64,000 bases of DNA from Lysobacter daejeonensis GH1-9 (GTDB taxonomy: Bacteria > Pseudomonadota > Gammaproteobacteria > Xanthomonadales > Xanthomonadaceae), in NCBI RefSeq assembly GCF_000768355.1, contig NZ_AVPU01000009.1, positions 47,293 to 111,292 on the forward strand. Reading direction: 5' to 3'. Shown piece after piece: positions 29,829 to 37,163 of the stretch. The translations under genes were made by a program, and so were the position numbers. Position 1 is the first letter of the stretch. The number at the start of each line of letters is the position of its first letter. Below the pieces are notes generated by a model. That model did not search any database and had not been told where the DNA came from. It saw only the letters and a program-made list of their open reading frames with translations.

Positions 29829-29904
<76 letters not shown>

Positions 29905-29911
29905 CGATTTC

Positions 29912-29941
29912 AGGGCCCGCATTGCGGGCCCTTTTCTTTTT
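29912..29941 (+). terminator. Terminator of tRNA-Ala
   Basis: A 9-bp stem AGGGCCCGC/GCGGGCCCT with ATT loop, followed by TTTCTTTTT, 8 nt after the CCA end. Confidence 0.92.
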
Positions 29942-30001
29942 GGGCCGGCCACGCAGACGCCCTGTGCCACCGTCAGGCGAACGACCGCCAGACTGGGGGT
30001 C

Positions 30002-30043
30002 GATAATTTATTCTTGACTAAGACGAGAACGAAGTATCTATTC
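30002..30043 (+). promoter_or_regulatory. Promoter with paired GAATA/TATTC-like boxes
   Basis: Box 1 (GATAATTTATTC, 30002-30013) abuts a near-consensus -35 TTGACT (30014-30019). Seventeen bases on is TCTATT, a moderate -10. Box 2 (AAGTATCTATTC, 30032-30043) covers that -10. The TATTC half-sites lie exactly 30 bp apart. The same pair with the same 30-bp period occurs at 36844-36885. The rpiR gene lies in the operon this promoter would drive, so an RpiR operator with repression by -10 occlusion is my inference. The AT-rich block stands out in otherwise GC-rich sequence. Confidence 0.6.
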
Positions 30044-30090
30044 CTGATCTTGCACCGCCCCTCCTCGGCCGGTGTCGCCGGGGGACGTGA

Positions 30091-31248
30091 ATGATCGCAA
30101 CGGTCTGGCCCTACATCGCAGTGCTGCTGCTGTCGGCCGGGCTGTTCCCGACGCTTGAGAAACGTCTGGGCTGGCGGGTGTTCTCGACGCTGCCACCCAT
30201 CGTGCTGACTTATCTGTTCGTGACGGCGCTGGCGGTCGCCGGGGTATGGCAGGCCACCCCGGCCATCGCCGAGGCGCAGCGCACGCTGACCGCGCAGTTG
30301 CTACCTGCGCTGCTGTTCCTGTTGATGATTGGCTGCGACCTGCGCGCCATCGTCGCGCTCGGCCCACGCATGCTGGCGGTCTTTGCCTGCGCGATGGCCA
30401 GCATCCTCCTGGCGATCGTGCTGGCCTTCCTCGCATTCCGGCACCTCCTGCCCGGCGATGGCTGGAAGATGCTGGCCGCGCTGAGCGCGACGTGGACCGG
30501 CGGCTCGGCCAACCTGGTGGCGGTCAAACAGTCGATCGGACTGCCGGATAACCTCCTTCCCTCGGTGCTGTTGGCCGATGCGTTGTGCTATTCGGTGTGG
30601 GTGGTGGTGCTGTTCTCCGCGGCGCGGCTGGCGCCAGCCTTCGACCGCTGGACCCGAGCGAGCAGCCGCCCGCATCTGCCCGAAGCCATGCCGCGCAACG
30701 ACGGCCAGACGAAACCCGGAAGCGTATTGCTGTGGTTGGGTGCAGCCCTGGCGGTCGGCAATGGCGCGGCGGGCGTGGCCTCGATGCTGCCGATTGGCGG
30801 TTTGCTGACCCCCACTGCCTGGACAGTGCTGATCGCCACCGTGGCCGGGCTGCTGCTGGCGCACGCGCCCTTTGCCCGCTCGCCGGTTCCCGCGCCGCTG
30901 GCCCAGGCACTGCTGGCCTGCCTGGTCGCGGTGCTGGCCTCGCAGAGCAATTTCGAAGGTTTGGGCACTGCGCCGCTGTTCGTCGCGGTGGGGTTTACCG
31001 TGCTGCTGCTGCACGTGTTGCTGCTGGTGCTGGCCGCACGCCTGTTCCGCTTCGACCTGCACCTGTGCGGCATCGCCTCGCTGGCCCAGATTGGTGGCGT
31101 GGCCACCGCACCGGTGCTGGCGGCGACCTACTCAAAGCCGCTGGTGCCGGCGGCTGTGTTGCTGGCGACGTTGGGCCTCGTGCTGGGCACCGGCGTTGGC
31201 CTGGCGATGGCCGGCATCCTGTCGGGCCTGTCTCCCTTTGGGGGTTGA
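30091..31248 (+). CDS. DUF819 (YjcL-type) integral membrane protein
   Basis: A 385-aa polytopic inner-membrane protein with about 10-11 hydrophobic segments. Family features are LLFLLMIGCDLRAI, the SATWTGGSANLVAVKQSIG stretch after helix 5, and CGIASLAQIGGVATAPVLAA near the C-terminus. DUF819 proteins are of unknown function, with weak resemblance to sodium-coupled carriers. As the first gene of a murein-peptide operon it may import or export a breakdown product; that is inference from position. The next ATG follows within 3 nt. Confidence 0.8.
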   Translation: MIATVWPYIAVLLLSAGLFPTLEKRLGWRVFSTLPPIVLTYLFVTALAVAGVWQATPAIAEAQRTLTAQLLPALLFLLMIGCDLRAIVALGPRMLAVFACAMASILLAIVLAFLAFRHLLPGDGWKMLAALSATWTGGSANLVAVKQSIGLPDNLLPSVLLADALCYSVWVVVLFSAARLAPAFDRWTRASSRPHLPEAMPRNDGQTKPGSVLLWLGAALAVGNGAAGVASMLPIGGLLTPTAWTVLIATVAGLLLAHAPFARSPVPAPLAQALLACLVAVLASQSNFEGLGTAPLFVAVGFTVLLLHVLLLVLAARLFRFDLHLCGIASLAQIGGVATAPVLAATYSKPLVPAAVLLATLGLVLGTGVGLAMAGILSGLSPFGG

Positions 31249-31251
31249 AGC

Positions 31252-32652
31252 ATGCGATTGCGCTCCACATTCTTCGCCGCGCTGATCCTGGTTGCCACCG
31301 CGGCCACACCCTCCACCCTGCCAGCGCGGACCTGGTCGTATCCCGCCACCGGCATCATCGGGGTGGAGGAGGCCCAGCTCGATCCAGCGTTCTGGGTGCG
31401 ACGCCTGGCCGATGCCGACCGCGTCATCCTCGACGACGCCGCCATCGCGGCCCAGAACGAACGCATGCTGCGCAGGGACCACAGCCTGTACGACCTGGAC
31501 AAAGTCCCGGCCACGCTCACCCGCGACCGCGTCGCCGCGTGGGTCAACGCCCTTTCCCGCCGGCCGAACCGACCGCTGTTTGACGAACAGGGACAACCGG
31601 TGTCCCCTGCCGCGCTTGACCAACTTGTCGATGCGGCCCACCTGACAGCGATCCCGGCCCGACAAGCCACGCGATACGGCCTGGTGGTGCAGCGCGCCGA
31701 CCTGCGCACCTTCCCCACGCGGCTGCGGGTCTTCAGTGCACCCGGCGACCTCGACATCGATCGGTTCCAGGAGAGCGCGCTCTTCCCCGGTGATCCGGTG
31801 GTATTGGCCCATGAGAGCCGCGACGGCCAATGGTGGTTCGTGGTCAGTCCCCGCTATGCCGCGTGGATCGAAAAGCGCTTCGTCGCCGAAGGCACGGCCG
31901 CGCAGGTGCTGGGGTACGGGCGCAGGACGCCGTACCGCATCGTCACTGGTGCGCAGGCCCGCACCGTGTACACGCCGGAAGCGCCGGCCGTGTCGCTGGT
32001 AAAGCTGGACATGGGCGTGCGCGTTCCGGTGCTGGCGGACTGGCCCGCCGACCGACCGGTCAATGGCCAGCATCCCTACACCGCGCACGTGGTCGAACTG
32101 CCAGTCCGCGACACCGACGGCCGCCTGGCTTTCGCTGCGGCGCTACTGTCCAAGCGCGAACCTACGTCCGACCGACCGCTATCGCTGACCGGACGCCACC
32201 TGATCGAACAGGGCTTCAAGTTCCTCGGCGAGCGCTACGGTTGGGGCCACAGCTACGACGGACGCGACTGCAGCGGCTTCGTGTCGGAGATCTATCGCAG
32301 CCTTGGCGTCGTGCTGCCGCGCAATACCGGCGACCAGGCGGCCAGCCCCGCGCTCAACCGGCTGGTCCTGACAACCACCGACGGTGCCGACAAGCGCCGG
32401 GCAGCACTGCACTCGCTGCAGGTCGGCGACCTGGTCTTCATTCCCGGTCACGTGATGATGGTCATCGGCCACCTTGATGGCGAACCGTACGTCATCCACG
32501 ACACGGCCGGCCTGAGCTTCATCGGCCCCGAGGGCACGCTGGTGCGCGCGAAGACCAATGGCGTGACCGTCTCGCCGCTCACGCCGCTGATGTTCAACGG
32601 CGAGCAGACCTATATCGAGCGCATCACCGACATCCAGCGCATCCGTCCCTGA
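31252..32652 (+). CDS. NlpC/P60 endopeptidase with SH3-like domains (YkfC-like)
   Basis: 466 aa with an N-terminal signal peptide (MRLRSTFFAALILVATAATP). The middle has SH3-like segments (YGLVVQRADLRTFPTRLRVF and GQWWFVVSPRYAAWIEKRF). The C-terminal NlpC/P60 domain has the triad: Cys340 in GRDCSGF, His400 in PGHVMMV and His416 in YVIHDT. The architecture matches dipeptidyl-peptidase VI/YkfC, which cuts gamma-D-Glu-diaminopimelate bonds in murein peptides and frees L-Ala-D-Glu, the substrate of the epimerase encoded next. Confidence 0.9.
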   Translation: MRLRSTFFAALILVATAATPSTLPARTWSYPATGIIGVEEAQLDPAFWVRRLADADRVILDDAAIAAQNERMLRRDHSLYDLDKVPATLTRDRVAAWVNALSRRPNRPLFDEQGQPVSPAALDQLVDAAHLTAIPARQATRYGLVVQRADLRTFPTRLRVFSAPGDLDIDRFQESALFPGDPVVLAHESRDGQWWFVVSPRYAAWIEKRFVAEGTAAQVLGYGRRTPYRIVTGAQARTVYTPEAPAVSLVKLDMGVRVPVLADWPADRPVNGQHPYTAHVVELPVRDTDGRLAFAAALLSKREPTSDRPLSLTGRHLIEQGFKFLGERYGWGHSYDGRDCSGFVSEIYRSLGVVLPRNTGDQAASPALNRLVLTTTDGADKRRAALHSLQVGDLVFIPGHVMMVIGHLDGEPYVIHDTAGLSFIGPEGTLVRAKTNGVTVSPLTPLMFNGEQTYIERITDIQRIRP

Positions 32653-32689
32653 GGACAGGCGCCCCTTCATACCTCCAGATCGAAGCACC

Positions 32690-33787
32690 ATGAAAATCAC
32701 CGACATCAAGCTGGGCATGCTGCGCGTCCCGCTGAAAACCCCGTTCAAGACCGCGCTCCGCACGGTCGAGGCGGTCGAGGACATCGTGGTTTGCATACAT
32801 ACCGACACCGGCCACGTCGGCTATGGCGAGGCCCCGGCCACCGCGGTGATCACCGGCGACACCCACGGCTCGATCGTGGAGGCCATCCGCAAGTTCATCG
32901 CGCCGCGGCTGATCGGCCAGGAGGTGGCCAACCTCAACCGCATCACCCAACTGATCCAGGAAGCGCTGGAGAAGAACACCAGTGCAAAGGCCGCGGTGGA
33001 GATCGCGGTCTACGACTTGTTCGGGCAACTTTACGGCGCGCCCTTGTACAAGATGCTGGGCGGCGGCGACCCGGTGATCACCACGGACATCACCATCAGC
33101 GTGGACTACATCGACAAGATGGTGGCCGACTCGATCAGCGCGGTGGAGCGCGGTTTCGAGTCGCTGAAGATCAAGGTGGGCAAGGACATCGGCGTGGATG
33201 TCGAGCGGGTCAAGGCAATCTACGCCGCCGTCGAAGGCCGTGCGCTGCTGCGCCTGGACGCCAACCAGGGCTGGACCGCCAAACAGGCGGTGCACGCCAT
33301 CACCCTGCTGGAGGACGCGGGCGTACGCCTGGAACTGGTCGAGCAGCCGGTCAAGGCGCAGGACCTGGATGGCATGAAGTACGTCACGGAGCGCGTACAC
33401 ACCCCCATCATGGCGGATGAGAGCGTGTTCGGCCCGACCGAGGTCATCGAACTGATCCGCATGCGCGCGGCCGACATCATCAACATCAAGCTGATGAAGA
33501 CCGGTGGCCTGTCCAATGCGGTGCGCATTGCCGATATTGCCGCGCTGTACGGAATGGAGTGCATGATCGGCTGCATGCTGGAATCCAGCATCAGCGTGGC
33601 CGCGGCGGTGCACCTGGCCGTGGCCAAAGCCAACGCCATCACCCGCGTGGACCTGGACGGGCCGTCACTGTGCGCGTTCAACCCGGTCGACGGCGGCGTG
33701 ATCTTCAACGAATCGGAAATCTCGGTGACCGATGCGCCCGGGCTGGGCATCCGCGAGATCCGCGGTCTCGAACCCCTGCCGTACTGA
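32690..33787 (+). CDS. L-Ala-D/L-Glu epimerase, enolase superfamily
   Basis: 365 aa. It converts L-Ala-D-Glu released from murein to L-Ala-L-Glu, which peptidases can then split. The muconate-lactonizing subgroup signatures are present: KIKVG (Lys near 160 and 162), metal ligands Asp near 190 (RLDANQGW), Glu near 218 (LVEQP) and Asp near 243 (ADES), and the second catalytic Lys near 267 (NIKLMKTGG). MLESSISVAAA and DLDGP are typical of dipeptide epimerases. The preceding gene makes the expected substrate, which supports the call. Confidence 0.92.
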   Translation: MKITDIKLGMLRVPLKTPFKTALRTVEAVEDIVVCIHTDTGHVGYGEAPATAVITGDTHGSIVEAIRKFIAPRLIGQEVANLNRITQLIQEALEKNTSAKAAVEIAVYDLFGQLYGAPLYKMLGGGDPVITTDITISVDYIDKMVADSISAVERGFESLKIKVGKDIGVDVERVKAIYAAVEGRALLRLDANQGWTAKQAVHAITLLEDAGVRLELVEQPVKAQDLDGMKYVTERVHTPIMADESVFGPTEVIELIRMRAADIINIKLMKTGGLSNAVRIADIAALYGMECMIGCMLESSISVAAAVHLAVAKANAITRVDLDGPSLCAFNPVDGGVIFNESEISVTDAPGLGIREIRGLEPLPY

Positions 33788-33800
33788 GAACAGACGCGCC

Positions 33801-34646
33801 ATGTCGCCGTTGCTGAAAATCCGCGCCGAACGCGACCAGATGTCGGCCATCGAGCGCCGCATCGGCGACTTCTTGCTCGAGAACGCACACCTGCTGCGCG
33901 ACTATTCCTCGCAACAGTTGGCCAACGCACTCGGCATCAGCCAGTCGAGCGTGGTCAAGTTCAGCCAGAAGCTGGGGTTCAAGGGCTACCCCGACCTCAA
34001 GTACTCGATCGCCCAGGATTTGGCGCGCGATGGCGAAACCACCGGCCTTGCCGTGGACGAGGCGCGGTACGACGGTCCTCACGCCGCGTTGGCCGGACAT
34101 CTGTGGCAGTTGAAGGCAAAGGCGGAGGCCGAGACCCGGCTGATCAATCCATCGGCACAGATCGACGCGGTCGCCAGCGCGATCCAGGTGGCCGGCAAGG
34201 TCTTCGTCATCGGCCTCGGCGAAGATGGCATCCCTGCACGCGCGTTCGCCACCCGGCTTTCGATGCTGGGTGTGCTGACGGTGCACTACGTCGATGCCGT
34301 GCTGATGCAGGCCGGCGCCTCCAGTGCTGCGCCTGGTGACGTGCTGCTGGTGTTCTCCGAGCGCGGCCGGCAGCCGGTCCTGTGCCAGATCAGCCGGCGC
34401 TTCCGCCAACATGGGGGCAAGGTGGTGTCGGTCACCCGCCACACCCCCAACCCGTTGCGCGCGCTGGCCGACGTCGCACTGCTGGTGGCGGCGCACGATG
34501 AGCGCCGCCATGTCGAACCGTTGCTGTACCAGTCGGCGCTGCAACATCTGCTTGACCTGATCTTCGTGATGGTCTGCGATGCCGATGAGGAACGGCGGCG
34601 ATGGTTCGACCTCAATGCCGAACAGATGCACGATCTGGAGGACTGA
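33801..34646 (+). CDS. RpiR-family transcriptional regulator with SIS domain
   Basis: 281 aa. The N-terminal HTH_6 domain (MSAIERRIGDFLLENAHLLR, then SSQQLANALGISQSSVVKFS, about 37-56) is followed by a SIS sugar-phosphate-binding fold (VFVIGLGEDGIPARAFATRL, VLLVFSERGRQPVL). MurR, a member of this family, responds to MurNAc 6-phosphate in E. coli. Ligand here is unknown but a murein sugar phosphate would suit the operon. It lies 13 nt after the epimerase. Candidate operators are at 30002-30043 and 36844-36885. Confidence 0.92.
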   Translation: MSPLLKIRAERDQMSAIERRIGDFLLENAHLLRDYSSQQLANALGISQSSVVKFSQKLGFKGYPDLKYSIAQDLARDGETTGLAVDEARYDGPHAALAGHLWQLKAKAEAETRLINPSAQIDAVASAIQVAGKVFVIGLGEDGIPARAFATRLSMLGVLTVHYVDAVLMQAGASSAAPGDVLLVFSERGRQPVLCQISRRFRQHGGKVVSVTRHTPNPLRALADVALLVAAHDERRHVEPLLYQSALQHLLDLIFVMVCDADEERRRWFDLNAEQMHDLED

Positions 34647-34693
34647 CCTTGCCACGCCGATGCGCCCCCGTGACTGCCTCAAGAGGATGGCCG

Positions 34694-35476
34694 ATGCCTG
34701 CCCTGTTTCGCGCCGCTCTTCCGCTGCTTGCCGCTGCCACCCTGGCCGCCTGCGCCAGTGGTAGCCTGACGTCCCCGCCGTCAGCGTGGGCCGATGCCCG
34801 CCAGCTGGTGCTGGTCACCACCGCCGACTGGGATGCGGACCATGGCCAGCTGCGCCGCTACGAACGCGCCGACGGCGAGCGCGAGTGGCATCTCGTGGGC
34901 GAGGCCAGCCCCGTCATGGTGGGCCGCACCGGTTCGGCCTGGGGCATCGGACTGCACCCGATGCCTATCGGCGGTCCGCAGAAGCGCGAAGGTGACGGCC
35001 GCGCGCCCGCTGGCGTGTTCCACATCGGCACCGCATTCGGCTATGCCGCGGACGCAACCACCGCTTGGCCATACCAAGCGATGCAGGCATCGGACTACTG
35101 CATCGATGTCAGCGATTCGCCGCTGTACAACCGCATCGTCAACGCCAACGCGGTAGGGACCGCGGCCGTCGCCGGGTCCACCGAACCGATGCGTCGCGAC
35201 CTGCACGCCGACGGCGACCAGCGTTACCGTTGGGGTTTCGTCATCGAGCACAACCCGACCCACCGCGCTGGTGCGGGCAGTTGCATCTTTGCCCATCTGT
35301 GGAAGGCCCCCGGCGAAACCACCGCTGGCTGCACGGCGATGGCGGAGCCGGCGATGCAGCAACTGCTGGGCTGGCTGCAGCCGACGCATAAGCCGGTGTT
35401 CGTGCTGTTGCCGCTGACGGAGTTTGGTGAGCTACGACAGGCATGGGGCTTGCCCCGACTTGAAGGCAACCGGTGA
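34694..35476 (+). CDS. L,D-transpeptidase-like (YkuD-type) lipoprotein
   Basis: 260 aa. The lipoprotein signal MPALFRAALPLLAAATLAAC is followed by a domain with GDGRAPAGVFHIGTAFGYA and the catalytic-type segment in which His near 201 (IFAHLW) precedes TAGC (Cys near 213). This is the order of the YkuD motif, with the usual S-H-G-C shortened to T-A-G-C. It could act on murein cross-links or peptides as transpeptidase or carboxypeptidase. ATG 34694 has AGAGGA upstream. Confidence 0.78.
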   Translation: MPALFRAALPLLAAATLAACASGSLTSPPSAWADARQLVLVTTADWDADHGQLRRYERADGEREWHLVGEASPVMVGRTGSAWGIGLHPMPIGGPQKREGDGRAPAGVFHIGTAFGYAADATTAWPYQAMQASDYCIDVSDSPLYNRIVNANAVGTAAVAGSTEPMRRDLHADGDQRYRWGFVIEHNPTHRAGAGSCIFAHLWKAPGETTAGCTAMAEPAMQQLLGWLQPTHKPVFVLLPLTEFGELRQAWGLPRLEGNR

Positions 35477-35551
35477 ACGCGGTGATGCCGCGTTCCGCCT
35501 CTCTCTGGAAACACGCCCCAGTGGCCCACCTTCGCTGAAACAGGAGCAACC

Positions 35552-36817
35552 GTGTCGACCACCTCCCGTGTACTTCTCGGTCTCTTCCTCGGCGCCGCGA
35601 TCGGCCTCCTGTTGGCCTGGTGGGACCCCGCTGTCGCAGCCCGGACCGCCGACCTCATCCAGCCGGTCGGCCGGCTATGGCTCAACGCGCTGCAGATGAC
35701 CGTGGTGCCGCTGGTCGCGGCGTTGGTGGTGATCGGCGTCAACACCGCGAGCGACGCGGCTGCTTCCGGCCGTACCGCCCGCCGCGCCATCGTGACCTTC
35801 GTGGTGCTGCTCGGCGCAGGGGCGGCCTTCGCCGCGATCGTCGCGCCGCTGTTGTTGTCGCTGCTGCCGCGCCAGCCGGGGCTGGCCGAGTCGCTGCGCG
35901 CCGCCACCGACGCCTCGGCCCAGTTGAGCGTGCCGCCTACGCTGTCGGACTGGTTTGCCTCGGTCATTCCCAGCAACGCACTCGCCGCCGCCGCACAGAG
36001 CGCAATGCTGCCCTTGGTCGTGTTTGCCCTGTTCGTCGGCTTCGCGCTCACCCGGATCGAGGTTGGGCGCCGCGAACGGCTGCTCGAACTGGTGCAGACG
36101 GTGGCCGACGTGATGATCGTGATCGTACGCTGGGTGCTATGGGTCGCGCCGCTGGGCGTGTTCGCGCTGGTGCTGGCGGTATGCGCGCGCGTCGGCAGCA
36201 ACATGCTCGACGCGTTCGGCTATTACATCCTCCTGCAGTGCTCGCTGTATATCGCCGCCACCTTGATGCTGTACCCGGTCGCGGTGGTCTTCGGCGGCGA
36301 ACAGGCGCGACGATTCGCGAGTGCAATCCTGCCCGCGCAGACCATTGCCGCCAGCACCCAGTCCTCGCTGGCCTCGCTGCCGGCGATGATTGAAAGCGCC
36401 CGCAATCGCCTGGGTCACCCGCTCGGCGTGGTGTCGCTGGTGTTGCCGATGGCCGTGTCGCTGTTCCGCATCACCAGCCCGATCCAGTACCTGGGCGTGG
36501 CCATCTTCATCGCCTGGGCCTACGGCGTGGACCTCAGCGCAGCGCAACTGGCTACCGGCGCGGCGCTGGCGGTGGTGGTGAGCATGGGTTCGGTTGGCCT
36601 CCCCGGCCAGGTCAGCTTCATGGCCACCAACATGCCTGTCACCCAGGCCATGGGCCTGCCGATCGAACCGCTGGGCCTGTTGCTGGCGCTGGACACGATT
36701 CCCGACGTGTTCGCCACCGTCGGCAACGTCACCGCCGACCTGACCGCGACCAGCGTGGTGGCACGCCCATTGCCGCAAGCGGCACCGGAAGAGGTTGCCG
36801 GCGCCGAGGAGAAATGA
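35552..36817 (+). CDS. Dicarboxylate/amino acid:cation symporter (DAACS family)
   Basis: 421 aa, about 8 helices plus re-entrant loops. Family motifs are NALQMTVVPLVAALVVIGV, the serine-rich hairpin TIAASTQSSLASLP (about 267-280), and SMGSVGLPGQVSFMATNMPV near the transport site, with LDTIPDVFATVGNVTAD. GltP/DctA relatives carry glutamate, aspartate or dicarboxylates. In this operon glutamate or a Glu-containing dipeptide is the natural guess. The start is GTG with AGGAG 6 nt upstream. Confidence 0.9.
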   Translation: MSTTSRVLLGLFLGAAIGLLLAWWDPAVAARTADLIQPVGRLWLNALQMTVVPLVAALVVIGVNTASDAAASGRTARRAIVTFVVLLGAGAAFAAIVAPLLLSLLPRQPGLAESLRAATDASAQLSVPPTLSDWFASVIPSNALAAAAQSAMLPLVVFALFVGFALTRIEVGRRERLLELVQTVADVMIVIVRWVLWVAPLGVFALVLAVCARVGSNMLDAFGYYILLQCSLYIAATLMLYPVAVVFGGEQARRFASAILPAQTIAASTQSSLASLPAMIESARNRLGHPLGVVSLVLPMAVSLFRITSPIQYLGVAIFIAWAYGVDLSAAQLATGAALAVVVSMGSVGLPGQVSFMATNMPVTQAMGLPIEPLGLLLALDTIPDVFATVGNVTADLTATSVVARPLPQAAPEEVAGAEEK

Positions 36818-36843
36818 CGTCGTCTCCCGACGCTCCGCGGCGC

Positions 36844-36912
36844 GAATACTTATTCCAACAAGAGCACAGCAAGGAATAAAATATTGACCAAGGTCGATGG
36901 CCTGTGCTAAAT
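36844..36912 (+). promoter_or_regulatory. Promoter of the TonB receptor unit with paired GAATA/TATTC boxes
   Basis: Box 1 is a perfect palindrome GAATA-CT-TATTC (36844-36855). Box 2 starts GAATA at 36874, exactly 30 bp on, and runs into TATTG. A good promoter follows: TTGACC (36884-36889), 17-bp spacer, CTAAAT (36907-36912). Box 2 overlaps the -35 and box 1 lies upstream, unlike the layout at 30002. The 345-bp gap 36818-37163 has no gene; between 36913 and the TonB receptor I see only a long GC-rich leader of about 250 nt with AGGAGA before the start codon. Confidence 0.6.
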
Positions 36913-37163
36913 CGGCCAGACACGTGATGACTGAAGTGTGACACGCGACTTGGGAGAGGTCGCGTGGAGGGGAATTCTTCTCACGCCCGGCCGCCCCTTC
37001 GCGGCGCTGGGTGTCAGGGGCACCGGTCAGGCAGTACGACACCGATGCGTGATGCACGCGCCCGCTCCCCGCACGCCGGGAACCGGCGGCCGCGCCGCTG
37101 CGATTTTTCTGACTGCTTCAGCGTTTGCCCGTGTCCCACCCTCGGTCCAGGAGAGAACGTTCC

